Source of the DNA: Phyllobacterium sp. OV277
Lineage (GTDB): Bacteria; Pseudomonadota; Alphaproteobacteria; Rhizobiales; Rhizobiaceae
Direction of reading: 5' to 3'
NCBI RefSeq assembly: GCF_900104355.1
Contig: NZ_FNIY01000003.1
Coordinates: 496,001 to 560,000, forward strand
Length of the DNA: 64,000 bases
Numbering within the stretch: position 1 is the stretch's first letter; each line of letters opens with the position of its first letter. Below are positions 9,444 to 17,558 of the stretch, in pieces. A program made the position numbers and the translations under genes. The notes below the pieces were generated by a model. That model searched no databases. It had not been told where the DNA came from and saw only the letters and a program-made list of their open reading frames with translations.

Positions 9444-10301
9444 TTGGCCCGATTGATCAGAAAATTGCTGCCGCGCCGCTGGCGCCCCGATTATGTGGAG
9501 ATACCGGTGGTTCGCCTGCATGGCGCCATCATGTCTGGCGGTGGTCAATTCAGGCAAAGCCTTTCTCTGGACAGCGCGGCAGCGGTGCTTGAAAAGGCAT
9601 TTGAGGACAAGGATTCGCCTGCCGTGGCGATATCAGTCAATTCGCCAGGTGGTTCGCCCGTGCAGTCGCGGCTGATCTATCGGCGCATCCGCGATCTGGC
9701 CGCAGAAAAGAACAAGAAGGTCTATGTCTTCGTTGAGGATGTGGCAGCTTCCGGCGGCTATATGATCGCTATTGCCGGTGACGAAATCATTGCCGACCCC
9801 TCGTCCATTGTCGGTTCAATCGGTGTGGTCTCCGCAAGTTTCGGTTTCACCGAACTCATGAAGAAAATCGGCGTGGAGCGGCGCGTCTATACCGCAGGCA
9901 AGAACAAGGCGACGCTCGATCCCTTCAAGCCCGAGAACAAGGCGGATATCGACCATGTCAAAGCGTTGCAGCTGGAAATCCACGAGACCTTCATCAATCT
10001 CGTCAAGGACCGGCGCGGCGACAAGCTGAGCGACAGTCCGGATCTTTTCACCGGACAGTTCTGGACCGGCGTGCGCGGCGTTGAGCTTGGTCTGGTCGAT
10101 GGTCTCGGCGATATGCGCTCCTACCTTCAGTCGCAATATGGCCCCAAAACCAAGCTAAAGCTGATCTCGCAACCGCGTGGCCTGTTTGGCCGCCGAATTC
10201 CTTCGACAAGCGTGCAGATCGCCGGAATTGGCACCGGATTGGCCAATGGGCTTGTGGATGCCGCTGAAGAACGTGCGCTTTGGTCGCGTTTTGATTTGTA
10301 A
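9444..10301 (+). CDS. S49 family serine peptidase (SohB/SppA-like)
   Basis: A 285-residue single-domain S49 peptidase. The nucleophile is Ser103 in VAASGGYM, with the general-base lysine probably Lys153 or Lys155 in AGKNKATLDPF. The NSPGGSP loop (66-72) and SSIVGSIGVVS are also family features. Members cut signal peptides and membrane protein fragments. No strong N-terminal membrane segment is seen, only a basic start (RLIRKLLPRRWR) that could bind the inner face of the membrane. The start is a TTG at 9444 with AAAGGAG six bases upstream; no ATG gives the conserved N-terminus. Confidence 0.92.
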   Translation: MARLIRKLLPRRWRPDYVEIPVVRLHGAIMSGGGQFRQSLSLDSAAAVLEKAFEDKDSPAVAISVNSPGGSPVQSRLIYRRIRDLAAEKNKKVYVFVEDVAASGGYMIAIAGDEIIADPSSIVGSIGVVSASFGFTELMKKIGVERRVYTAGKNKATLDPFKPENKADIDHVKALQLEIHETFINLVKDRRGDKLSDSPDLFTGQFWTGVRGVELGLVDGLGDMRSYLQSQYGPKTKLKLISQPRGLFGRRIPSTSVQIAGIGTGLANGLVDAAEERALWSRFDL

Positions 10302-10387
10302 ATCGACACAGGATTTTTTGGCAAGGCCAAAACTCCGTGCTATTGATATGAGCGAGGAATGATAGCGGTAGTTGAGGGTTACAGACG

Positions 10388-10573
10388 ATGCCACAATTGA
10401 TCTTTTTTGCTCTTGTCGGCGCCGCCGCCTATTACGGCTATCGTTCGTTCAAGAAGGAAGCACAACGCGTGTCGCAACGCGTGCGCGAGGCTGAGAAAGA
10501 AGCGCAGAACCGCGCGCAGGGAACATTGGTTCAGGACCCCGAGACCGGTGAATATCGCCTGCGCAAAGATTGA
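10388..10573 (+). CDS. small single-pass membrane protein
   Basis: A 61-residue protein with one hydrophobic segment (residues 4-18, LIFFALVGAAAYYGY), then a strongly charged helix (KKEAQRVSQRVREAEKEAQ), ending PETGEYRLRKD. It lies 4 bases before ispE with an ATG at 10578 just after its stop, so it is co-transcribed. The PETGEY ending is seen in many short rhizobial proteins of unknown function. No function can be assigned. Confidence 0.8.
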   Translation: MPQLIFFALVGAAAYYGYRSFKKEAQRVSQRVREAEKEAQNRAQGTLVQDPETGEYRLRKD

Positions 10574-10577
10574 TGCG

Positions 10578-11456
10578 ATGCTCGCCAGTTTTGACCACAC
10601 AATCAGCCTGATCGCTCCGGCCAAGATCAATCTTGCACTGCATGTAACCGGCAGACGCGATGATGGCTACCATCTGCTTGACAGCCTTGTGGTCTTCGCC
10701 CGGTTCGGCGACAGGCTTGACGTAACAAAAGCGGCAGTGGATTCCTTCACCATATCCGGTCCTTACGGTGCTGATCTTCCCGGCGATGAAAGCAACCTTG
10801 TGCTCAAGGCGCGCGATGCCCTGCGCCACAATTACCCTGATAAGGCAACGCCCGTTGCCATTCATCTGGAAAAATATCTTCCCATCGCATCCGGCATCGG
10901 CGGCGGCTCCAGCGACGCCGCAGCGGCCTTGCGCGCGCTGACCGCTCTTTGGGACGTCGAGGCCACCCTGATCGAATTGGCTGCGCTCGGCCTGCCACTG
11001 GGCGCCGATGTCCCTATGTGCCTGCATGGTGAGGCGCTGATCGCGCGCGGCATTGGCGAAGATATCGAGCGGATCGCCGCCTTTCCGCGCCTCCCGATGG
11101 TTCTCGTCAATAATGGCGTGACGGTTTCAACACCGCAGGTTTTCTCTGCGCTTAGCCGCCGCGACAATCCTCCCCTTCCCGCCCTGCCTTTACGGATGGG
11201 TCCGGGCGATGTCTGCACCTATCTCGCGCAAACCGATAATCATCTTTTCGCAGCAACGCAAAAGCTGGCTCCGTCGATCAACGCCAGCATGCAGGCATTG
11301 CGCGAAACCAACCCGCTGCTTGCGCGCATGTCCGGCTCTGGCGGCACCTGTTTTGCCATCTATGCCGATGATGAAATGGCTGAAGCGGCGGCAACCCGGC
11401 TGCACCAAAACCAGCCCGATTGGTTTGTTGTCGCCACCAGCACGGAAGGGAACTGA
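10578..11456 (+). CDS. ispE: 4-diphosphocytidyl-2-C-methyl-D-erythritol kinase
   Basis: A GHMP kinase of 292 residues in the non-mevalonate isoprenoid pathway. It phosphorylates the 2-hydroxyl of CDP-methylerythritol. The N-terminal APAKINLALHV (13-23), the glycine-rich ATP loop SGIGGGSSDAAA (105-116) and GADVPMCL are all present. The ATG at 10578 gives the expected N-terminus. The frame is open further upstream through the small membrane protein gene, but that part has no family match. It is 2 bases from the next gene. Confidence 0.95.
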   Translation: MLASFDHTISLIAPAKINLALHVTGRRDDGYHLLDSLVVFARFGDRLDVTKAAVDSFTISGPYGADLPGDESNLVLKARDALRHNYPDKATPVAIHLEKYLPIASGIGGGSSDAAAALRALTALWDVEATLIELAALGLPLGADVPMCLHGEALIARGIGEDIERIAAFPRLPMVLVNNGVTVSTPQVFSALSRRDNPPLPALPLRMGPGDVCTYLAQTDNHLFAATQKLAPSINASMQALRETNPLLARMSGSGGTCFAIYADDEMAEAAATRLHQNQPDWFVVATSTEGN

Positions 11457-11458
11457 TC

Positions 11459-12001
11459 TTGACCCGCATTGACGAGACACGCCCCTTTGTCCCCGTCGGC
11501 ATTGCCGTTTTAACCGTTTCCGATACGCGCACGCTTGAGGATGATAAATCCGGCACGACGCTAGTGGATCGCATCACCGCTGCCGGTCATCGTCTTGTCG
11601 ACCGCGCCATCGTCACCGATGATCGCGACAGGATACGCGATAAAGTGCTGGCATGGTCGAAGAACCCTGAGGTGGATGTGGTCATTACCACGGGTGGCAC
11701 CGGTTTTACCGGCCGGGATGTAACGCCCGAAGCACTGGAACCAATCTTCGAGAAGCGCATGGACGGCTTTTCCGAAGTGTTCCACCGCATCTCCTACGAC
11801 AAAATAGGCACATCGACCATCCAGTCCCGCGCAACCGGCGGCGTGGTGAATGCCACTTTCGTATTCGTGCTGCCCGGCTCACCCGGCGCCTGCAAGGATG
11901 CCTGGGACAATATTCTCCAGTTCCAGCTCGACTATCGCCACATGCCCTGCAATTTCGTCGAGATCATGCCACGGCTGGATGAACACCTGAAACGCGGCTG
12001 A
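11459..12001 (+). CDS. moaB: molybdenum cofactor biosynthesis protein MoaB/MogA family
   Basis: A 180-residue MoCF-fold protein. The molybdopterin-binding GGTGFTGRDVTPEA block (about 81-94) and an early VLTVSDTRT are diagnostic; the later FVLPGSPGACKDAW is also conserved. It is likely to adenylylate molybdopterin or act in a related step. The start chosen is a TTG at 11459 with AAGGGA upstream, giving an N-terminus TRIDETRPF; an open extension to 11420 lies inside ispE. It ends the 7743-12001 gene run. Confidence 0.88.
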   Translation: MTRIDETRPFVPVGIAVLTVSDTRTLEDDKSGTTLVDRITAAGHRLVDRAIVTDDRDRIRDKVLAWSKNPEVDVVITTGGTGFTGRDVTPEALEPIFEKRMDGFSEVFHRISYDKIGTSTIQSRATGGVVNATFVFVLPGSPGACKDAWDNILQFQLDYRHMPCNFVEIMPRLDEHLKRG

Positions 12002-12350
12002 CGAACGCACTGTCGGAATAATCAGCGACTTGGCTTGCTGCTGCAACTTACAGGGCGTGCGTATTATACTTTATGTTATGTTGTTACATTTATTATTGAC
12101 ATGCCCATGTTTATTGAGAAGATAGAGCGATAAACCCAACCCCTTTTTCGGAATGAAATTAATTTAGCGAGACCTGTTAAAGCCTGTTCAGCAATTAATC
12201 GTTTTCTATTTTCACGGACGCCTTCTCTTCCAATGCACGCCTCGTTTTAACACTGGGCAGGCAGCGAATGTTCGCGGTTTGCCAGCGGATTTGCTGCGTG
12301 CTCGAATGTATGGCCGCAAGAGCTAAATTGCGCCCAGTTCATGGATAAAT
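12002..12350. other. 349-bp gene-free gap with an AT-rich stretch
   Basis: No open frame here looks coding. Bases about 12060-12190 are clearly AT-rich against GC-rich neighbours. A TTGACA at 12096-12101 lies 17 bases before AAGATA (12119-12124), a weak promoter candidate for the downstream transporter. The long antisense frame that enters this gap from the MFS gene is arginine-rich shadow sequence. Confidence 0.5.
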
Positions 12351-13523
12351 ATGCTGAAACTCTGGAAAATTGAACCAGATGGCCGACCGGTATTCGTCCT
12401 TTGCCTTTTGTTCTTCTCGGGAATGTGGATATCGAAGACGATTCATCCCCTCTGGTTTGAACAGAACAATGCCCTGCCCTTGTTTGGTCTCTCCTACAGC
12501 GTGATGGCTTTAGCCGGGACCACATCGTTTCTTCTGGGTCCGGCCGCCGCGCGATTGGGACTGCGCCATTCCATGCTCTTGGGCTCCGGTCTTTATACGC
12601 TGGGTCTCCTGCTGCGTGCTTTTCCCTTTCCCGCGCCCGCGATCCTATCCGGTCTGTTAGCCGGAATCGGCGCATCTCTCGCGCTTTTGTGTATCCGTTT
12701 GTGGGTTTTCGATTGGTCCAGCGAAAGCGAACGGGCGAGAATATTGAGCTACACCACCCTGTCAGGGCACTTGGTCCGGGGCGTTGGTATTCTGGCAATT
12801 GGCGGTGCAATAGGTGCGCTTGGCGGCCAGCAGGTTCTTGTTGTCGTGTTGTGTTGTGTAGCCGCGCTGCCTTTTGCCGGGGCGGTTCTTGTTGCGCGGC
12901 ACTTGCCTTCGACGAGGCCCGTATCACACCGGAAAGAAAAAACAACGCTGACATCCAACCAGCGCACGATAGCCTATGTCCTCGTTTTGAACGCGCTTTT
13001 CACCGGGCTTCTGTCGAGTTTCATCCTGCCATACCTCCCCGTTCTGATCACACGGCTGGGCTTTCAATCCGGCACTGCAATCATGCTGGTTGGCCTCGTC
13101 AGTATCTCCGTCGTGCTTTCGCAGCCTGTCGTAAACAGGCTGATCGAGACACGAGGTGCTTTTGCTACATACCTGATTTCATTCGCAGCCTGTGCGGTCA
13201 CGGTCGTGTGTCTGGATATGCCGCATTCCATCGCGCTTTTAGCATTCGTGCTCATGGCGTTTGGAATAACATCCAATGCGCGCTACCTGAGTGAAAAAAA
13301 CATTGAGATGAGCGCTATCCATCGCGATCACGCGGCGACCGTTATGGGTTGGCTGCAAAGCGCTTTTCTGTTGGGAGATTCCCTGGGTGGCGGTCTTGCC
13401 GGCATCGCATGGGTCAGCAAACAGCCAGAAGTTTTTCTGGGCTGGGTGGCGCTGGGTCTGGTTTTAACTGGTTTGCTCTTTGCAGCAACGATATCCACGC
13501 TGCGGCTTGAACGATCCCAATAA
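12351..13523 (+). CDS. MFS transporter
   Basis: A 390-residue integral membrane protein with about 12 hydrophobic segments and the MFS central charged loop (ARHLPSTRPVSHRKEKTTL, about residues 184-202). The first half has a conserved-type turn AARLGLRHSMLLGSG after TM2. The substrate cannot be read from the sequence. The ribosome site is weak (GGAT, 4 bases before the ATG). It follows an AT-rich gap and ends 1 base before a convergent glycosyltransferase, so the pair may be an inserted accessory segment between moaB and the radical SAM gene. Confidence 0.8.
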   Translation: MLKLWKIEPDGRPVFVLCLLFFSGMWISKTIHPLWFEQNNALPLFGLSYSVMALAGTTSFLLGPAAARLGLRHSMLLGSGLYTLGLLLRAFPFPAPAILSGLLAGIGASLALLCIRLWVFDWSSESERARILSYTTLSGHLVRGVGILAIGGAIGALGGQQVLVVVLCCVAALPFAGAVLVARHLPSTRPVSHRKEKTTLTSNQRTIAYVLVLNALFTGLLSSFILPYLPVLITRLGFQSGTAIMLVGLVSISVVLSQPVVNRLIETRGAFATYLISFAACAVTVVCLDMPHSIALLAFVLMAFGITSNARYLSEKNIEMSAIHRDHAATVMGWLQSAFLLGDSLGGGLAGIAWVSKQPEVFLGWVALGLVLTGLLFAATISTLRLERSQ

Positions 13524-13524
13524 G

Positions 13525-14031
13525 CTATTTCAGCGTGCCGGGGATAATTTCCGCCCGCAGCCGCTTCATGGCGAGACCGCGCGCCAGATCAACTGCACTC
13601 TTGCCCGGTGCTGACAAAGCCATAGCCTGACGCTTCGAAATCAGCAGACCATCGGCCAGCGGATTACCCGGCGAGAAAACGCGGGCGAAGAATGGCCGCC
13701 GATGTGCATGCGAGCGGGTGAAGCAGGCCGGGCCCTGCATCCGTTCCACATGGGTGGCGACCGCCTCGATCCAGCCGTCAATCAGCCTTGCGCCCGGCTC
13801 AATGAACAGAATCCAGTCGCTGCGCGCGCGGCGCAAACCGTCGATCAATGTCTGGTCCTGCAGGAAAATACACCCAGCCGCATCGGCCACCCGGTGCGTC
13901 TGATCCGTCGATCCCTGATCAATCACGATCACGTCGCTCAATACGCCTTCAACGGCTCCGCCTACCAGTCCGCCGAGGGTTCTGGCCAAGGGTTCATCGG
14001 CATTTCGTGTTTCAATCAGGACTGAGATCAT
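13525..14031 (-). CDS. short family 2 glycosyltransferase-like protein
   Basis: A 168-residue GT-A type domain: the start MISVLIETRNADEPLARTL, then VIVIDQGSTDQTHRVAD (nucleotide-binding acidic motif) and a region ending LFIEPGARL in the place of the DXD strand. The canonical DXD is replaced by EPG, so catalytic activity is uncertain. At about 170 residues it is shorter than most GT2 enzymes (230 or more), and it ends soon after the core fold. It is convergent with the MFS gene. Confidence 0.65.
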   Translation of the reverse strand: MISVLIETRNADEPLARTLGGLVGGAVEGVLSDVIVIDQGSTDQTHRVADAAGCIFLQDQTLIDGLRRARSDWILFIEPGARLIDGWIEAVATHVERMQGPACFTRSHAHRRPFFARVFSPGNPLADGLLISKRQAMALSAPGKSAVDLARGLAMKRLRAEIIPGTLK

Positions 14032-14087
14032 TCATTTCAGTTATAGTATTATTATTGAAATTTCTATCCTACATTTTTTAGTAGATT

Positions 14088-14102
14088 GTTCTTGCTTTGT
14101 TC
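14088..14102. promoter_or_regulatory. LexA (SOS) box
   Basis: GTTC TTGCTTT GTTC is an exact match to GTTC-N7-GTTC, the LexA operator described for alphaproteobacteria. It lies 79-93 bases before the chosen start of the radical SAM gene, in the AT-rich space between two divergent genes. Confidence 0.6.
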
Positions 14103-14180
14103 TCATAATTTGCTAGGAATACATTCATGTTGCGACGGTGTGAGCGACTCACAATCGCTCCGGTCTCAAGGAGAATGTCA

Positions 14181-15332
14181 ATGAACATCATGGTGCAGGC
14201 CGATAAGGCCGCCTTCGGGCAAGGCCGGGCCGAACATGCCAATGTGCTGGTCGAGGAAGCCGGACTGCGGATCGATCATGAACGGCGGCGCGGACGTGGC
14301 GCTGGCATGAATCCATCCGGGCGGTTCGAACCGGAAAGCCGTCATGTCTTTGATGATGGCTGGGAGACCATTGAGGATTTGCCGCCTTTCAAAACAGAAG
14401 TGCAGATCGAGAAGCCGCGCACCATCATCACGCGCAATGATTCTCCCGATGTGGGTTTCGACCGCTCGATCAATCCCTATCGCGGGTGTGAGCATGGCTG
14501 CATCTATTGCTTTGCTAGGCCTACCCACAGCTATATGGGCATGTCTCCCGGCCTCGATTTTGAATCGAAGCTATTTGCCAAGCCCGATGCGGCCAAGATG
14601 CTGGATCGTGAACTGTCAAAGCCCGGCTATTCGGCCAAAACCATTGCCATTGGCACCAATACGGACCCCTACCAGCCGATTGAAAAGAAATGGCGCATCA
14701 TGCGCGAGATTCTGCAGGTACTGGAAGAGCATCAGCATCCGGTTGGAATCGTCACAAAGTCGGCCCTGATCATGCGGGATATCGATATTCTGTCGCGCAT
14801 GGCGGAAAAAGGACTGGCAAAGGTCTTTCTGTCGGTCACATCGCTTGACGGCAAGCTTGCACGAACCATGGAGCCGCGTGCATCGACGCCGACACGGCGA
14901 TTGCAGGCGCTGCGCGCGCTCTCCGATGCGGGTGTTCCCACGGGTTCACTGGTGGCTCCCATCATTCCTGGCCTGAATGATCATGAGATCGAGCGCATTC
15001 TCGACAGTGTGTATGCCACCGGCGCACGCGAAGCTGGATATGTATTGTTGCGTCTGCCGCTGGAAGTCAGTCCGATCTTCAAGGAATGGCTCCTGCGCAA
15101 CTATCCGGATCGCTACCGCCATGTGCTGTCGCTTATACGCTCCATGCGCGGCGGCAAGGACTACGATGCGGAATGGGGCAAGCGCATGCGCGGTGAAGGC
15201 CCCTATGCCTGGCAGATTGGGCGCCGGTTCGAAATTGCTGCCAAGCGGCTCGGTCTCAATCTGGCCAAGCGCCGCCTGCGCACGGATCTGTTCGTGCCCA
15301 CAGCCGGAAGCGAACAATTGTCGCTGTTTTAA
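14181..15332 (+). CDS. PA0069 family radical SAM protein (SplB/COG1533-related)
   Basis: A 383-residue radical SAM enzyme. The cluster motif is CEHGCIYC, i.e. CX3CX2C, in the context INPYRGCEHGCIYCFARPTH; a downstream IAIGTNTDPYQPIE block is also typical. Homologues are grouped with spore photoproduct lyase and often labelled DNA repair photolyase, but the true substrate is not established. The ATG at 14181 is chosen because AAGGAG ends 7 bases before it; an ATG two codons earlier abuts that site. A LexA box precedes the gene, which fits a DNA-damage role. rnhB follows 138 bases downstream. Confidence 0.92.
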   Translation: MNIMVQADKAAFGQGRAEHANVLVEEAGLRIDHERRRGRGAGMNPSGRFEPESRHVFDDGWETIEDLPPFKTEVQIEKPRTIITRNDSPDVGFDRSINPYRGCEHGCIYCFARPTHSYMGMSPGLDFESKLFAKPDAAKMLDRELSKPGYSAKTIAIGTNTDPYQPIEKKWRIMREILQVLEEHQHPVGIVTKSALIMRDIDILSRMAEKGLAKVFLSVTSLDGKLARTMEPRASTPTRRLQALRALSDAGVPTGSLVAPIIPGLNDHEIERILDSVYATGAREAGYVLLRLPLEVSPIFKEWLLRNYPDRYRHVLSLIRSMRGGKDYDAEWGKRMRGEGPYAWQIGRRFEIAAKRLGLNLAKRRLRTDLFVPTAGSEQLSLF

Positions 15333-15368
15333 GCATTCAATCGGGCAATTTTTCCCGGTTCCAAAACT

Positions 15369-15430
15369 CCGTCAGGCGACCCCCATCCCCCTGACGGAAG
15401 CCCTGATGCCCTACCCCATCAGCATCAGGG
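15369..15430. promoter_or_regulatory. two tandem stem-loops before rnhB
   Basis: Two perfect 8-bp hairpins lie back to back: CCGTCAGG/CCTGACGG (15369-15397) and CCCTGATG/CATCAGGG (15401-15430). Neither has a T-run, so they are not typical terminators. They may be RNA structures at the 3' end of the radical SAM transcript or in the rnhB leader. Confidence 0.55.
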
Positions 15431-15434
15431 CCTT

Positions 15435-15498
15435 GCAGAGAATCAGAACGAATGCGAGTCTCGCCGCAACATGGCTCGATCACGTTCTGATTCTCTGC
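15435..15498. promoter_or_regulatory. 16-bp perfect inverted repeat enclosing the rnhB start codon
   Basis: GCAGAGAATCAGAACG (15435-15450) is the exact reverse complement of 15483-15498. The 32-base loop contains the rnhB ATG at 15471. GANTC sites occur in both arms (15440, 15489) and in the loop (15456). The RNA could fold over the start region, or the DNA could be read by a methylation-sensitive regulator. Confidence 0.6.
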
Positions 15499-16130
15499 TT
15501 CTTCCTCTCGACCCTGGCAAACCGGATTTTGCCACGGAGCGCAGGCTTTTGCGCGATGGTGCGCCCTTTGTCGTCGGCATTGACGAGGCAGGTCGGGGTC
15601 CGCTGGCTGGACCGGTTGTTGCAGCAGCAGTCATTCTCGACCCCAAAAGAATTCCTGATGGCCTTGATGATTCCAAGCGGCTGAGCGCCAGAAAGCGCGA
15701 AGAGCTGTTCGACATTATTCTGAACACTGCGCTTGCATCCGGTATTGCCAGTGTCGCCGCGCCGTCCATCGACGCTACCGATATTCTGAAAGCCGCGCTG
15801 GAGGCCATGCGCCGCGCCACCTGCGGCCTGTCGATTCTGCCCGGCCATGCGCTGATTGACGGGCGCGACGTGCCCCGTGGCCTTCCCTGCCCCGGCACGG
15901 CCATGATCAAAGGCGACCAGCGCTCCGTATCCATCGCTGCCGCCTCGATCCTCGCCAAGGTCAGCCGCGACCGCATGATGGCACAGGCGGGCCGCTGCTA
16001 TCCGCTCTATGGGCTTGAAACCCATGCGGGCTATGGCACGGAGTTTCATCGCAATGCCATGGAAACCCATGGCCCGGTGATTGGCCTGCACCGTTTCAGT
16101 TTTGCCCCGCTGAAAAACCGCGAAGTTTAG
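15471..16130 (+). CDS. rnhB: ribonuclease HII
   Basis: A 219-residue RNase HII that cuts the RNA strand of RNA/DNA hybrids and removes single ribonucleotides from DNA. Catalytic residues sit in [15 protein letters not shown] (Asp38, Glu39) and [15 protein letters not shown] and the late [19 protein letters not shown] are also conserved. The first 30 residues (Ser/Arg/Leu-rich) are outside the core fold and are coded by the 3' arm of the inverted repeat. In many relatives ccrM follows rnhB; here a 937-bp repeat-filled gap and the F0 operon follow instead. Confidence 0.95.
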   Translation: MARSRSDSLLLPLDPGKPDFATERRLLRDGAPFVVGIDEAGRGPLAGPVVAAAVILDPKRIPDGLDDSKRLSARKREELFDIILNTALASGIASVAAPSIDATDILKAALEAMRRATCGLSILPGHALIDGRDVPRGLPCPGTAMIKGDQRSVSIAAASILAKVSRDRMMAQAGRCYPLYGLETHAGYGTEFHRNAMETHGPVIGLHRFSFAPLKNREV

Positions 16131-16204
16131 GTTTTTACTGTTATTGGGCGGATGCTTGGTGCAATGCAAGTTACCAGCGTTGCAGAATAAGGCGCCATGC
16201 AATC

Positions 16205-16242
16205 ACCCCCTCATCCTGAGCCTGTCGAAGGGCGAACCACGC
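16205..16242. repeat. single copy of the short GTCGAAC-type repeat
   Basis: CCTCATCCTGAGCCTGTCGA and the following GAACCACGCAC resemble the arms of the palindromic repeats at 16819, 49584 and 52501. It directly abuts the larger palindrome at 16262, a mosaic arrangement. Confidence 0.5.
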
Positions 16243-16261
16243 ACAACGCAACGGCGGTGCT

Positions 16262-16421
16262 CACCCCCCTCTGCCCTGTCGGGCATCTCCCCCACAAGGG
16301 GGGAGATCAGCTGTCAATACGGCCTTCGCACAATCTGAAACTGTTCCGGTTGTGAAAAGGCGTTGATGTCAATGTGATCTCCCCCCTTGTGGGGAGATGT
16401 CCGACAGGACAGAGGGGGGTG
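16262..16421. repeat. 160-bp palindromic intergenic repeat, copy 1
   Basis: Two GC-rich arms of about 47 bp face each other: CACCCCCCTCTGCCCTGTCG... and ...CGACAGGACAGAGGGGGGTG. Each arm contains its own smaller palindrome (CTCCCCCACAAGGGGGGAG). The core of about 75 bp is asymmetric. The copy at 49734-49893 matches this one when read in reverse, core included. The type recalls RIME and Bru-RS elements of rhizobia and Brucella. The rest of the gap up to 16818 shows no credible gene. Confidence 0.8.
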
Positions 16422-16818
16422 ATTGCATCTACCAACATTTCAATTGCGGAACACACTCCCCCATCACCACACCCGCTTTCGCGTCTGGCTATTGAAAGGT
16501 GGGAAAGACGGGCGATCCAAAAGGGGAACGCGGGTGTCTTGGTATTGGTAGTGTAGTCAGTGCGTTCCCCCGGAACTTTCCTGTTTCAACCAAGAAAACT
16601 CTCGGATCACCCGCCTCGATGACTGGTTTTACCCTTGTGAGGTAAAGCCATTCCATCTGCAGGATTGTCATTCCTGCAGCTGAAATCACCGATCCTTTCC
16701 TGACTTCGAAAGTTTTCCGGAGCATTCCCGCCGGAAAGGACACCATCAGAATAAGCGAGGTGGGATGGTGTTGGATAAGTTGGCATGATTTTTTTAAATT
16801 GATGGTGCATGAATGTGG

Positions 16819-16971
16819 TTTGTGGTTCGACAAGCTCACCATGAGGGGCTTGGGTGGATGCAACGCTAATCGCAGAGATTGCAGCGCAAGGGTTGCAGAA
16901 CTTGGCTCCCTTTCATCACCCCTCTCCCTCATGGTGAGCCTCCTGAACCTGTCGAAGGGCGAACCACGCAC
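16819..16971. repeat. 150-bp inverted repeat of the GGTTCGAC...GTCGAACC family, copy 1
   Basis: It opens with TGGTTCGACAAGCTCACCAT and closes with the inverse (CTCCCTCATGGTGAGCC ... GAACCACGCAC). The inner 90 bases match those at 49584-49723 in reverse orientation, including GATGAAAGGGAGC and TGCATCCAC. The right arm has a small insertion (CTCCTGAACCTGTCGAAGGGC). It lies downstream of the F0 operon terminator. Confidence 0.75.
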
Positions 16972-17015
16972 GATGGATATGCCAATCCCTTATGAGAAGT
17001 AAGCTGACTGGAGGC

Positions 17016-17044
17016 CAAAAGAAAAAGCCGCCTTGCGGCGGCTT
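17016..17044 (-). terminator. intrinsic terminator of the F0 ATP synthase operon
   Basis: On the minus strand, AAGCCGCC-GCAA-GGCGGCTT is followed by TTTCTTTT, a strong hairpin and T-run 24 bases after the atpF stop. Confidence 0.9.
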
Positions 17045-17067
17045 GATCCAGTTCCATTTGCCCAAAA

Positions 17068-17547
17068 TCAATTCAGGCGGGATTTGACTTCGCTCAGCGA
17101 CGATTTGAACAGGTCTGCCGATGTCTTGGCATCGACCTTGTCCTTGAGGAGGCGGCTTGCGGCGGCAACAGCGATATCAACTGCCGAAGCGCGAACTTCG
17201 TTGACTGCCTCTGTCTCGGCCTGAGCGATCTTCTGCTCAGCAAGCTTGTTGCGGCGGGCAACATATTCCTCAGTCTTCTGCTTGGTTTCCTCAAGGATGG
17301 CATGGGCTTCGCGCTGCGCTGCGGCAACGATCTCCCCAGCTTCCTTTTCGGCTTCCTTGCGCTTGCGCTGATATTCAGCAAGCAGGGACTGTGCTTCTTC
17401 ACGCAGGCGGCGGGCTTCCTCCAACTCGTCGCGGATACGGTCAGCGCGGCCGTCAAGCGACTTGCCGACAGTGCCCGGAACCTTCAGGTAAACCAGCAGT
17501 GCCAGGAAAATGACCAGACCAACCAGAGCCCAAAATGTTGCGTCCAT
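17068..17547 (-). CDS. atpF: F0F1 ATP synthase subunit b
   Basis: A 159-residue stalk subunit with one N-terminal membrane segment (about residues 4-22, FWALVGLVIFLALLVYLKV), then a long charged coiled coil rich in E, K, R and A. It links the membrane a/c ring to F1 as part of the peripheral stalk. It is the last gene of the operon I-a-c-b'-b, the usual alphaproteobacterial order, with F1 genes elsewhere. An 11-base gap separates it from b'. Confidence 0.95.
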   Translation of the reverse strand: MDATFWALVGLVIFLALLVYLKVPGTVGKSLDGRADRIRDELEEARRLREEAQSLLAEYQRKRKEAEKEAGEIVAAAQREAHAILEETKQKTEEYVARRNKLAEQKIAQAETEAVNEVRASAVDIAVAAASRLLKDKVDAKTSADLFKSSLSEVKSRLN

Positions 17548-17558
17548 GATGGTTCTCC

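Noticed and set aside
10316-10332. TTTTGGC-AAG-GCCAAAA hairpin after the S49 peptidase gene as terminator
   Set aside because: No T-run follows on the coding strand and the stem is short.
12096-12124. TTGACA-N17-AAGATA as a firm promoter
   Set aside because: The -10 part matches the consensus poorly; kept only as a remark in the gap entry.
12247-12954. 235-codon minus frame across the MFS gene start
   Set aside because: Arg/Ser-rich composition and overlap with a clear membrane protein gene mark it as a shadow.
15480-16202. 240-codon minus frame opposite rnhB
   Set aside because: Overlaps a certain RNase HII gene and shows no family features.
16489-16971. 160-codon minus frame in the rnhB-atpF gap
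   Set aside because: It runs through the palindromic repeat and has no ribosome site or domain.
16205-16972. CRISPR-like array
   Set aside because: The repeats are palindromic, unevenly spaced and few, with no cas genes nearby.
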